DNA of 7,056 nt, taken from assembly GCA_903917425.1 (NCBI GenBank), contig CAIXAQ010000961.1, positions 1-7,056 on the forward strand, given 5' to 3'. The stretch is from an uncultured Bacteroidales bacterium. GTDB lineage: Bacteria; Bacteroidota; Bacteroidia; Bacteroidales; UBA4417. Of this stretch, positions 1-6,176 are shown one piece after another. Made by a program: the position numbers and the translations under genes. Each line of letters begins with the position of its first letter. The stretch's first letter is position 1. The notes under the pieces were generated by a model. That model was not told the origin of the DNA. It made no database searches and was given only the letters and a program-made list of their open reading frames with translations.

Positions 1-2443
1 AGGGATTATCCCAGTCGATATAAAGCTTCGGATTGTTTGCGATATTTTCCAATTCCTGCGCATTGCTGGAAGTTTTTACAGGCGCCTTTTTATTGCTTTT
101 ATCTTTATTCAGGGGCAATTCAAATCCAAAGCTCAGGTTCCATCCGGCCGTAATAAAGCGCAAAAACTTTTTATTCACCGAGTACTGGTATGTATTGATC
201 ATCGACCCCTTAGTAGATGAATAAAAAGGAGAATCGTAAGGATTGATACTGTAGTCGGCTAAAGTATATCCATAAAACGGTTGCGAATACAAGGCATATG
301 GGCTGTAAGAACTGGAATAAGAGATTTGTATCTTCTTAAAGAGCGTTGTACGTGCAGAGAGGTTAACATTTGACCAGCGGAGCGAATCGCGGGCGAGGTC
401 GTAGGATGTAGAAATATTAAAGTTATCGATAAGCATTACTTTTCTTTCCCCGGTTACAGTATCTTTAGCTGAACGCACCTTCATTTCGAGGTTATTGCCC
501 AGGCTGAAATTTATAGCACCCGATTTCTGGTTTGGAGGTACACCTGCCACGCTATTGCCTTCAAAAATAGAATATTGCCTTGTATCGCCTTTCGCATTGT
601 ATTGAACATTTTGCCAGTATCCAAGCCGGGCGGTGCCAAAATCAGGCAAAAAACTGAACCCGACCGATGGTCTCATAACGTGTCGGATTGCGCGAATCGG
701 GCCTTTTTCGAATTTTCGCATGCCATAAATGGTTGTGCTGAGCGATGAACTGAAGCTGTAATCACGGGACGTTATGAAACCATTTATTGTATCGGTATGC
801 ACATATCCATAGGTAAATATTCCATTATTCACAAGGGTGTCGTCGACCCAGGTTTTGTGTACAGATTGTGTGTACCAGTGCTCATTATAGTTAATGCTGT
901 TACTCCACGACAAATACTTGAGCACTTTAAATGATCCGCTTATGGGGATAGTGTGTTTCATCCCGTTAACAAACCTTTTACCCACATCGCGTTTAAAAAC
1001 CATTGAATCAGGGCAGTTCAGGTCATTTCTCAGGATTGTGCTATAGTTAACGTTGATAGATTCGTACCACCTGGCTGGTCCGATTGGTTTTCTCCTTTTG
1101 AACGGATAGAGCCTGTTTATGCCAAATGAAATGCTAGGTAATGACAAATTAACCAGTTTGGTTTGGGTATTCTGACTGTGGGTTGCACTGCTCGTTAAAT
1201 TACCCCAGGAGCCTAAACGCACATCGTACGAAATACTTGACGAGAAAGAGTTGGTTAAATAATCGCTCACATTAACCGGGTTATATTTGTTAAAACTGCT
1301 GGATCCGGCGGCTACACTCGCACCGAAAACCGAGTTTGGCCTTGCTTTGGCATCCTGCCTGTGCGACCAGTTGATGAAAAAATCTTTTCGCTGCACATAA
1401 TCCGGTGTGCCTTTTGTTCCGGCAACAGTATAAGCGTATTTAATACTGAAGTTTCCCGAGTATTTGTAACGTTTTTTATAGTTTACTATCGGTTTTAAGG
1501 CCCAGCTACCCCGCGAATAAATATCGCCGGTAAGTTTCAGGTCGAAATAGTCGCTAAGCCCGAAATAGTACCCGCCGTCTTCCAGGAAAAAGCCCCGGTC
1601 GGCCGATTCACCGTATTTTGGAATGATCAATCCTGAACTACGTCCCTTTTTATTTGGAAAAATTCCGAAAGGAAGCGCTAAAGGTATTGGCACACCCTCA
1701 ATTGTTACATATGCCGGTCCTGTAATTATCATGCTGCCGGTTATAACTTTGGCTTTAGTGAATTTGAGCGAAAAATGCGGATGTTCTTCATTTGCACAAG
1801 TAGTGTATTCGCCGTGACCAACATCGGTAACACTATCATTAATTTTTTTTATAACCGATCCATGTATATAGCCTTCGCCCTCGCGGGTAATTACATTTTG
1901 TATCAGACCTTTTTTAGTGGTGAAGTTATATGCTATCTCTTTTGATTTGAATGTTAAATCGCCCTGCTTAAATTCGGGTGTCCCAACATCATTACCCAGT
2001 GAGTCCTTCGTGGCATAGGCATGAATGGTGTTGTCATCGAAATTGATGGCAATAATGGCTGCTTTAAGCTTAATGTCCTCATATTCAATACTCGCGTTGC
2101 CATACATCCATGCCATTTTATGCTTCATATCCATGCTCAGCGAATCTGCCGATGCATAATCGATTTTTGCAGAAAGCATGAATTTATTTGTTTTTCCTGT
2201 TACAACTGTGTCCGGCAATACTAAGAGTGAGTCGGAAACGTTTATATTTGCTGTGTCAGGAGTATTAATGCCAGTAACAGATGTATCCGGCATGAGGGCA
2301 TAAGGAGGAGAAATGTAGTACTTACCTGCTTTAGCGGTTGTATTATTGCCCGAAAAGTTAAAGCCTGCCTGAACAGTAATCAGTACTGACAGCGACAGAA
2401 GAAGGGTTATTAACCGGTGCTTTGTTTGTAACTTCGGTATCAA
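1..2443 (-). CDS. lptD: LPS-assembly outer-membrane protein LptD (OstA family), C-terminus cut by window edge
   Basis: By family, this is the outer-membrane barrel that receives lipopolysaccharide from the periplasmic Lpt bridge and inserts it into the outer leaflet. I translated an uninterrupted minus-strand frame of 814 codons that is still open at position 1. Residues about 10-26 form a hydrophobic signal peptide (LITLLLSLSVLITVQA) with probable cleavage after VQA. Residues about 85-245 are the OstA/LptA-like N-terminal domain, including YTTC with Cys216. The barrel begins near residue 250 with the family signature VPIPLALPFGIFP, then RSSGLIIPKYG and a long run of alternating aromatic and polar strands. 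Relatives are usually about 900 residues or more, so perhaps 100 are missing. The start is TTG at 2443-2441: a TAA stop lies immediately upstream in frame, and the first in-frame ATG (residue 51) would remove the signal peptide. The gene diverges from the amidase gene. LptD identity is firm; the exact start is inferred. Confidence 0.9.
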   Translation of the reverse strand, partial: MIPKLQTKHRLITLLLSLSVLITVQAGFNFSGNNTTAKAGKYYISPPYALMPDTSVTGINTPDTANINVSDSLLVLPDTVVTGKTNKFMLSAKIDYASADSLSMDMKHKMAWMYGNASIEYEDIKLKAAIIAINFDDNTIHAYATKDSLGNDVGTPEFKQGDLTFKSKEIAYNFTTKKGLIQNVITREGEGYIHGSVIKKINDSVTDVGHGEYTTCANEEHPHFSLKFTKAKVITGSMIITGPAYVTIEGVPIPLALPFGIFPNKKGRSSGLIIPKYGESADRGFFLEDGGYYFGLSDYFDLKLTGDIYSRGSWALKPIVNYKKRYKYSGNFSIKYAYTVAGTKGTPDYVQRKDFFINWSHRQDAKARPNSVFGASVAAGSSSFNKYNPVNVSDYLTNSFSSSISYDVRLGSWGNLTSSATHSQNTQTKLVNLSLPSISFGINRLYPFKRRKPIGPARWYESINVNYSTILRNDLNCPDSMVFKRDVGKRFVNGMKHTIPISGSFKVLKYLSWSNSINYNEHWYTQSVHKTWVDDTLVNNGIFTYGYVHTDTINGFITSRDYSFSSSLSTTIYGMRKFEKGPIRAIRHVMRPSVGFSFLPDFGTARLGYWQNVQYNAKGDTRQYSIFEGNSVAGVPPNQKSGAINFSLGNNLEMKVRSAKDTVTGERKVMLIDNFNISTSYDLARDSLRWSNVNLSARTTLFKKIQISYSSSYSPYALYSQPFYGYTLADYSINPYDSPFYSSTKGSMINTYQYSVNKKFLRFITAGWNLSFGFELPLNKDKSNKKAPVKTSSNAQELENIANNPKLYIDWDNP

Positions 2444-2469
2444 TTATGCTAAAAATGAGGTTAACTTGT

Positions 2470-2477
2470 TAATTTTG
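2470..2477 (+). promoter_or_regulatory. Weak candidate -7 box for the amidase-mlaD transcript
   Basis: TAATTTTG matches TAnnTTTG on the plus strand, but it has no good -33 partner, lies inside the presumed lptD leader, and would leave a leader of about 130 bases. A TATAAT hexamer at 2576-2581, nearer the gene, is an alternative. Neither is strong. Confidence 0.2.
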
Positions 2478-2515
2478 TGATGAAATGCGAAAGCATATCC
2501 ATACTATAAAATAAA

Positions 2516-2523
2516 CAAATTTA
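2516..2523 (-). promoter_or_regulatory. Candidate -7 box of the lptD promoter
   Basis: On the minus strand this reads TAAATTTG, a full match to the Bacteroidota -7 consensus TAnnTTTG. Transcription starting a few bases downstream would give a leader of roughly 65 bases before the TTG start of lptD. A convincing -33 element (TTG or TTTG) is not visible about 19-21 bases upstream; only GTTT is present there. The assignment therefore rests on the -7 match and position. Confidence 0.4.
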
Positions 2524-2539
2524 AAGGTTTAGAGCGGTA

Positions 2540-2549
2540 AACAGCTGTT
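2540..2549. repeat. 10-base perfect palindrome AACAGCTGTT upstream of lptD
   Basis: The sequence equals its own reverse complement. It lies 16 bases upstream of the lptD -7 candidate, in the place expected for the -33 region, and overlaps the right arm of a GTTTA-gagcgg-TAAAC inverted repeat at 2527-2542. The position would suit an operator for lptD, but a single 10-base palindrome in AT-rich DNA can also arise by chance. Confidence 0.3.
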
Positions 2550-2611
2550 AATTAATCACATGCATTAAACAATGGTATAATTAACAACAGTGCAAAGCTA
2601 AACAAAATCAG

Positions 2612-3778
2612 ATGATGACAGAAAAACGCAGGTATCAGAGATTTCTTATTCTTTGCCTTTTATACTTTTTTATGAATTCGGTCTTTCCACAGAAAGTGAA
2701 TACTGTGGTTCTTGATGCCGGCCATGGGGGACACGATACGGGTGCGCTGGGTAAAAAATCGCGTGAAAAAGACATCGCATTAGCCATTGTACTGAAACTC
2801 CGCAATGATATTCAAAACAATATGCCGGATGTAAAGGTGATTCTCACCAGGGACGATGATACTTTTGTTGAATTATACCGCAGGGCGCACATCGCAAACG
2901 AAAACAATGCTGACCTTTTTATCTCGGTACACTGCAATTCAACCCGCTCTTCATCAGTTTATGGCGTCGAAACATTCGTTATGGGACTTCACAAAAGCGA
3001 TGCCAACCTGGCTGTTGCAAAAGCTGAAAATGCAGCAATCCTTCTCGAGGATGATTATGTGGAAAAATATGATGGTTTCGACCCTGATTCACCCGAAGGA
3101 AATATTTTTTTCAGCATGATGCAAAATGCATTTCTCGACAAAAGCCTCGGTTTTGCCGGTAATGTGCAACACGAGTTAGTTGATAAGCTACACATGACAA
3201 ACCGCGGAGTAAAACAGGCCGGTTTTCTGGTATTATATAAAACGGCCATGCCCGGTGTGCTTATCGAAACAGGTTTTATCAGTAACCCGAAAGACGAAAA
3301 ATACCTTATGTCGGAGAAAGGCCAGAATGAAATGGCCAAAGCAATCTATAATGCTTTTTACGATTACAAAAACCATATAACCCGCAAACCTACCATGCCT
3401 GTACAAAACGATTCGTTAACCATGGAATCCGTCTATTCCGAAATGGCAGAACAGGTTATAAATAAAATTCCTGTTAATGATACTATCACGCCAAATACAA
3501 CTGATGCGGAAACGGTTTCATTCCGGGTTCAGTTTGCGACGTATCCGATAGCCAAATCAATTGACAGCAAGCAATTTAATGACATTTCCGACGTTAAGAT
3601 GTATTATCACGGAGGTGCCTATAAATACACTTCAGGCGACTTTACAACCTTCGATGAAGCTATGAGCCTGCGGAAATTATTGATTATAAAAGGGTATACG
3701 GATGCATTTGTTGTTGCATTTAAAGGCAAAGAGCGTATTACAAACGAAGAAGCTAAAAGGCTAACCGGAAAAAAGTAG
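2612..3778 (+). CDS. N-acetylmuramoyl-L-alanine amidase (Amidase_3) with C-terminal SPOR-like domain
   Basis: This predicted periplasmic zinc hydrolase cuts the amide bond between MurNAc and the stem-peptide L-Ala, a step used in peptidoglycan turnover and daughter-cell separation. The 388 residues start with a hydrophobic signal segment at about 10-25, whose cleavage site is not a clear AxA. The Amidase_3 domain covers about 30-255. Its zinc ligands are visible as His38 (LDAGHGG), Glu52 (REKD) and His107 (SVHCN), and the catalytic Glu219 lies in VLIETGFISN. All key residues are present. Between His107 and Glu219 lies a long, partly charged helical segment typical of Bacteroidota amidases; in AmiC-type enzymes this region carries an autoinhibitory helix, and a similar role here is inference. 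After a Thr/Asn-rich linker (about 260-300), residues 303-372 (FRVQFATY to DAFVVAF) resemble a SPOR peptidoglycan-binding domain. Two adjacent ATGs (2612 and 2615) are possible starts. The mlaD-like gene follows after 28 bases, probably in one operon. Confidence 0.92.
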   Translation: MMTEKRRYQRFLILCLLYFFMNSVFPQKVNTVVLDAGHGGHDTGALGKKSREKDIALAIVLKLRNDIQNNMPDVKVILTRDDDTFVELYRRAHIANENNADLFISVHCNSTRSSSVYGVETFVMGLHKSDANLAVAKAENAAILLEDDYVEKYDGFDPDSPEGNIFFSMMQNAFLDKSLGFAGNVQHELVDKLHMTNRGVKQAGFLVLYKTAMPGVLIETGFISNPKDEKYLMSEKGQNEMAKAIYNAFYDYKNHITRKPTMPVQNDSLTMESVYSEMAEQVINKIPVNDTITPNTTDAETVSFRVQFATYPIAKSIDSKQFNDISDVKMYYHGGAYKYTSGDFTTFDEAMSLRKLLIIKGYTDAFVVAFKGKERITNEEAKRLTGKK

Positions 3779-3806
3779 TAATTTTGCCAAAAAATTAATT
3801 CAAGAA

Positions 3807-4796
3807 ATGAAAATCAAGCGCGAAGTTAAAATAGGCTTTTTCGGAATAATAACAGCTACTCTTTTCATTATCAGTGTTAATTTCCTGAAAGGTAAAGACA
3901 TCTTTCGCAGGTCGCGTGTTTTCTACGCTGTTTATAATTCCACCTCAGGCATTCGCGATGCTGCACCTATTACCATTAACGGACTTGGTGTAGGCATGGT
4001 TACTGATATGAAGTTTCAGAGTAATAATTCGAACCTGGTTGTCCTCGAACTTACAGTTTATAACCCTATATTTATCCCGTCCAATTCGGTGGCACGTATT
4101 ATCAGCCTTGATCTTTTAGGCACAAAAAATATTGAAATAGAATTCGGTGATTCGAAAACGGGTGCAGAGGATGGGGATACATTAACAGGTGGAATCCAAA
4201 AGTCGCTCCAGGATGAAGTGAACGAACAGGTAGCTCCTATCAAAGCGAAGGCCGAAAGCTTGCTTTCATCGCTCGACACCATGGTAACTGTGCTTCATAC
4301 GGTTTTTAATTCTGAAGCTAGAAGAAACATCAGTGAATCATTTACCAGCATCCGTAATACCCTTACCAACCTCGAAAACACATCCTACGACCTCGACACC
4401 CTTGTTTACGGGCAACGTAAACGTATGGAACGTATCTTGTTCAATGTTGAATCTATTACCGAGAATATTCGCAAGAACGATAAAAATATTTCAAATATAC
4501 TCTCCAATTTTTCACTCTTAAGCGATACACTCGCCAAAGCCAATATTGCAGGAACTCTGACTAGTGTGAACAGCGCTTTAACCCGTTTATCCTCAATAAC
4601 GGAGAAAATCGATAAAGGAGAAGGCTCGTTAGGATTGCTGGTAAACGATCAGAAATTATACGAAAACCTGAACAAATCAGCCGCTCAGCTTAATGAGTTG
4701 ATTGAAGATATGAAGCTTAATCCATATCGTTATGTGAACTTTTCGGTTTTCCCTCCATCGAAGAAACGAATGGGGTACGAAGGGCCGGTGAAGTAG
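3807..4796 (+). CDS. MCE-domain (MlaD-like) phospholipid-transport protein
   Basis: This is a predicted inner-membrane-anchored periplasmic substrate-binding component of an MCE/Mla-type lipid transporter, which moves phospholipids between inner and outer membranes with an MlaE-like permease and MlaF-like ATPase. Neither partner is encoded in the window. The 329 residues contain one N-terminal membrane segment (about 9-25, GFFGIITATLFIISVNF) followed by FLKGKDIF. The single MCE domain spans about 37-114, with the hallmark GIRDAAPITINGLGVG and the later LDLLGTKNIEIEFG. A long, mostly helical region (about 137-305) includes GEGSLGLLVNDQKLYENL, a repeat-like motif common in MCE proteins, and the protein ends with NPYRYVNFSVF, the usual C-terminal signature of the Bacteroidota members. 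The helical part probably forms a coiled bundle or needle as in other MCE proteins (inference). The gene lies 28 bases after the amidase stop and is probably co-transcribed. I give no symbol because one genome can hold several MCE paralogues. Confidence 0.9.
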   Translation: MKIKREVKIGFFGIITATLFIISVNFLKGKDIFRRSRVFYAVYNSTSGIRDAAPITINGLGVGMVTDMKFQSNNSNLVVLELTVYNPIFIPSNSVARIISLDLLGTKNIEIEFGDSKTGAEDGDTLTGGIQKSLQDEVNEQVAPIKAKAESLLSSLDTMVTVLHTVFNSEARRNISESFTSIRNTLTNLENTSYDLDTLVYGQRKRMERILFNVESITENIRKNDKNISNILSNFSLLSDTLAKANIAGTLTSVNSALTRLSSITEKIDKGEGSLGLLVNDQKLYENLNKSAAQLNELIEDMKLNPYRYVNFSVFPPSKKRMGYEGPVK

Positions 4797-4811
4797 TTAT
4801 AAATCAGACGA
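4797..4811. other. 15-base convergent junction without a visible terminator
   Basis: The mlaD-like gene and the alpha/beta hydrolase gene converge here, with only 15 bases between their stop codons. No GC-rich hairpin with a T-tract is visible in the gap or the flanking gene ends on either strand, so transcription probably ends inside the opposing gene or by a factor-dependent route. Antisense overlap of the two transcripts is an inference from this geometry. Confidence 0.5.
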
Positions 4812-5822
4812 TTATTTATTCACAGCCATCAACCTAAGTTTTTCGTCGGCAAAAGAAAAACTTGCTTTTTCCACATCCCTCCAGGCTTTTGAAAACAATT
4901 TGCTGGCAATAGGGTGACTCCCGGCATCAGGGAAAGCTACTTTTTGTTTCAGGCTTAAGGGAGTTCCCAACTGTTCAAACATTTTCAACATGGCATCAAC
5001 CTTTACAACCTGGTCCTGGTGTTTGTCGTCTTTGTAATAATAACCCAGGAATACAGGAATTTTAACTTTCGAAAATGTTTCTTCTGTCATAGTTGCTTCA
5101 ACCAGTTGCTGAAGATAAACAACCGACTCAACCCGATACCGGCAATTCCAGTACCTGCAATCTTCCGAAGCTTTGTCGGTATTGGTTACCCGGTAATTGC
5201 CCTTATAGGCAGCCCGGGCCATTTGCAATCCCCAGGGCTTACTCAGCAGAAACGCAACCGGGTTATTGATAGCCACATTGGGTGAAAACAATATCAATCC
5301 ATCAACCATACCGGGAAATTCGGCAGCCAGTTTTAAGCTTAAAGTTCCGCCTGTTGAGGTGCTCATTACAATAACTTTTTCACCAAGAAGATGAGCTGTT
5401 ACCAAAGCTTTTTTAGCTGATTCATACAGCCGGTCAGGCGTCATATCGATCAGTGGTTCAGGAACATCAATTCCATGCGAAGCAAGCCTGGGTAGGTAAA
5501 GGTTCATCCCATACCGGCTGGCAAAATCGGCATGTACGGGTTCTCCCTCGTACCAGGATGCAGAAAATCCGTGAAGGTAGAGCAAACAATAATGAGTTTT
5601 ATTTTTCAAACTGTCGTTCGCCCATATGATGCGGCTTTCGTTATCCGGTTTTATCTTAAATGAGGACTCCATATTTTTTATATATTCCTCAATATTTTTG
5701 GTTTGAATGGTAACAGTCGGCAGATCGGGACTTAATACAGGTTTCGGAAATTTTGGTCCCGAAAAATATGCAATTACTAAAACACCAAGAACAGAAGCTG
5801 CAATGATCAATGTTTTTTTCAT
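4812..5822 (-). CDS. Membrane-anchored or exported alpha/beta-fold hydrolase (probable serine esterase/lipase-like)
   Basis: The fold and catalytic residues are recognisable, but the substrate is not. The 336 residues start with MKK and a hydrophobic stretch (about 4-20) lacking a lipobox cysteine, so the protein is either anchored in the inner membrane facing the periplasm or secreted. The hydrolase core begins near residue 76. LYLHGFSAS (82-89, with His84-Gly85) is the oxyanion-hole HG motif. Ser156 in MSTSTGG is the probable nucleophile; the first small residue of the usual G-x-S-x-G elbow is Ser154 instead of Gly. Asp265 or Asp266 (YYYKDDKHQD) is the probable acid, and His303 (DAGSHP) the base. 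Residues about 185-245 probably form the cap; Cys222 and Cys227 there could pair. The length fits carboxylesterase or monoglyceride-lipase-like proteins. The start gives a sensible signal segment, and the preceding bases (ccctcaggttat) lack a strong ribosome site. It converges on the mlaD-like gene. A lipid or ester substrate in the envelope is plausible but unproven. Confidence 0.82.
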   Translation of the reverse strand: MKKTLIIAASVLGVLVIAYFSGPKFPKPVLSPDLPTVTIQTKNIEEYIKNMESSFKIKPDNESRIIWANDSLKNKTHYCLLYLHGFSASWYEGEPVHADFASRYGMNLYLPRLASHGIDVPEPLIDMTPDRLYESAKKALVTAHLLGEKVIVMSTSTGGTLSLKLAAEFPGMVDGLILFSPNVAINNPVAFLLSKPWGLQMARAAYKGNYRVTNTDKASEDCRYWNCRYRVESVVYLQQLVEATMTEETFSKVKIPVFLGYYYKDDKHQDQVVKVDAMLKMFEQLGTPLSLKQKVAFPDAGSHPIASKLFSKAWRDVEKASFSFADEKLRLMAVNK

Positions 5823-5917
5823 AACCTGAGGGTTTTATTTTTGGGATGGATAATTTCTTTACGGATTGTATTATTTTTTGGTTCTAAGCGAATTGAATGG
5901 AATTTTACTTTTTATAG

Positions 5918-6084
5918 GCCGGAAGACCGAAGTCAGAAGTCAGAAGTGTCTTTAAAAATGAAAATGCCTTCTTTTGTTAAAAACCAAGTCAAATAAAGTT
6001 AATTGTCATAAAATCTGGTATTTGCTTGTAAGGGAGAAATTATTTTTTATTGTTGCTTCCGACTCCCGTCTTCTGGCTTCCGGC
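5918..6084. repeat. Intergenic element bounded by 29-base imperfect inverted repeats
   Basis: The left arm (5918-5946, beginning GCCGGAAGACCGAAG) and the reverse complement of the right arm (6056-6084, beginning GCCGGAAGCCAGAAG) align without gaps and match at 23 of 29 positions by my hand count, with the outer 8 bases identical. The roughly 110 bases between the arms are AT-rich and non-coding. Purine-rich GAAGTC-type arms like these are, to my recollection, common in intergenic spaces of some Bacteroidota genomes, which would make this a dispersed REP- or MITE-like element. That reading is inference; no transposase or flanking target duplication is evident. Confidence 0.55.
5929..5947 (+). 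repeat. Tandem heptamer GAAGTCA, about 2.7 copies
   Basis: GAAGTCA occurs at 5929-5935 and 5936-5942, followed by a partial copy GAAGT at 5943-5947. It forms the inner part of the left arm of the larger inverted repeat. The right arm carries degenerate versions (GGAGTC, GGAAG) on the opposite strand, so the heptamer periodicity has decayed there. Confidence 0.7.
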
Positions 6085-6176
6085 AATATGTTTTTACCCT
6101 TTAAATCTCAGTAGAACCTTTTTTTTGATTCTCACTTATTAACATTTATTGCCTCTGATTTTCAAGCCTCACAAGC

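Larger units (their letters stand above)
2444..2611. promoter_or_regulatory. Divergent intergenic region between lptD and the amidase gene
   Basis: This 168-base AT-rich spacer must contain the promoters for lptD (leftward) and for the amidase-mlaD pair (rightward). It contains Bacteroidota-type -7 matches on both strands, a 10-base perfect palindrome and a GTTTA/TAAAC inverted repeat, each listed separately where notable. I see no open frame with coding character and no RNA gene. The amidase start has no recognisable Shine-Dalgarno sequence, only an A-rich stretch (aaacaaaatcag), which is normal for Bacteroidota. Confidence 0.6.
5823..6176. other. 354-base non-coding region between the hydrolase gene and birA
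   Basis: Both flanking genes read leftward, so this stretch holds the 3' end of the birA transcript and the promoter of the hydrolase gene. Its flanks are AT-rich with homopolymer T runs, for example at 6119-6125. The middle (5918-6084) is bounded by two purine- or pyrimidine-rich inverted-repeat arms described separately. I found no TAnnTTTG box on the minus strand for the hydrolase gene, no coding frame of convincing length and no RNA gene. Just after the birA stop there is only a 4-base stem (AAGC/GCTT) without a T-tract, too weak to call a terminator. Confidence 0.6.

Noticed and set aside
33..224. Short plus-strand open frames inside 1-2443 (for example 33-224, 1623-1817, 2021-2224)
   Set aside because: All lie opposite the continuous, clearly homologous lptD frame and show no recognisable domain of their own.
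2441..2490. Frameshift or pseudogene at the 5' end of lptD
   Set aside because: The frame is continuous from a complete signal peptide into the barrel. Only the start codon is non-standard, so TTG initiation explains it more simply.
2856..3339. Short open frames overlapping the amidase gene on both strands
   Set aside because: They are off-frame shadows of an amidase with all catalytic motifs intact; their compositions look non-biological.
3779..3786. TAATTTTG, a perfect -7 consensus match directly after the amidase stop, as a separate mlaD promoter
   Set aside because: No -33 element at the right distance, and AT-rich spacers yield this loose motif easily. Simple read-through from the amidase gene is more likely.
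5019..5285. 88-codon plus-strand frame within the hydrolase gene
   Set aside because: Antisense to a well-supported coding sequence, with no start signal and no domain.
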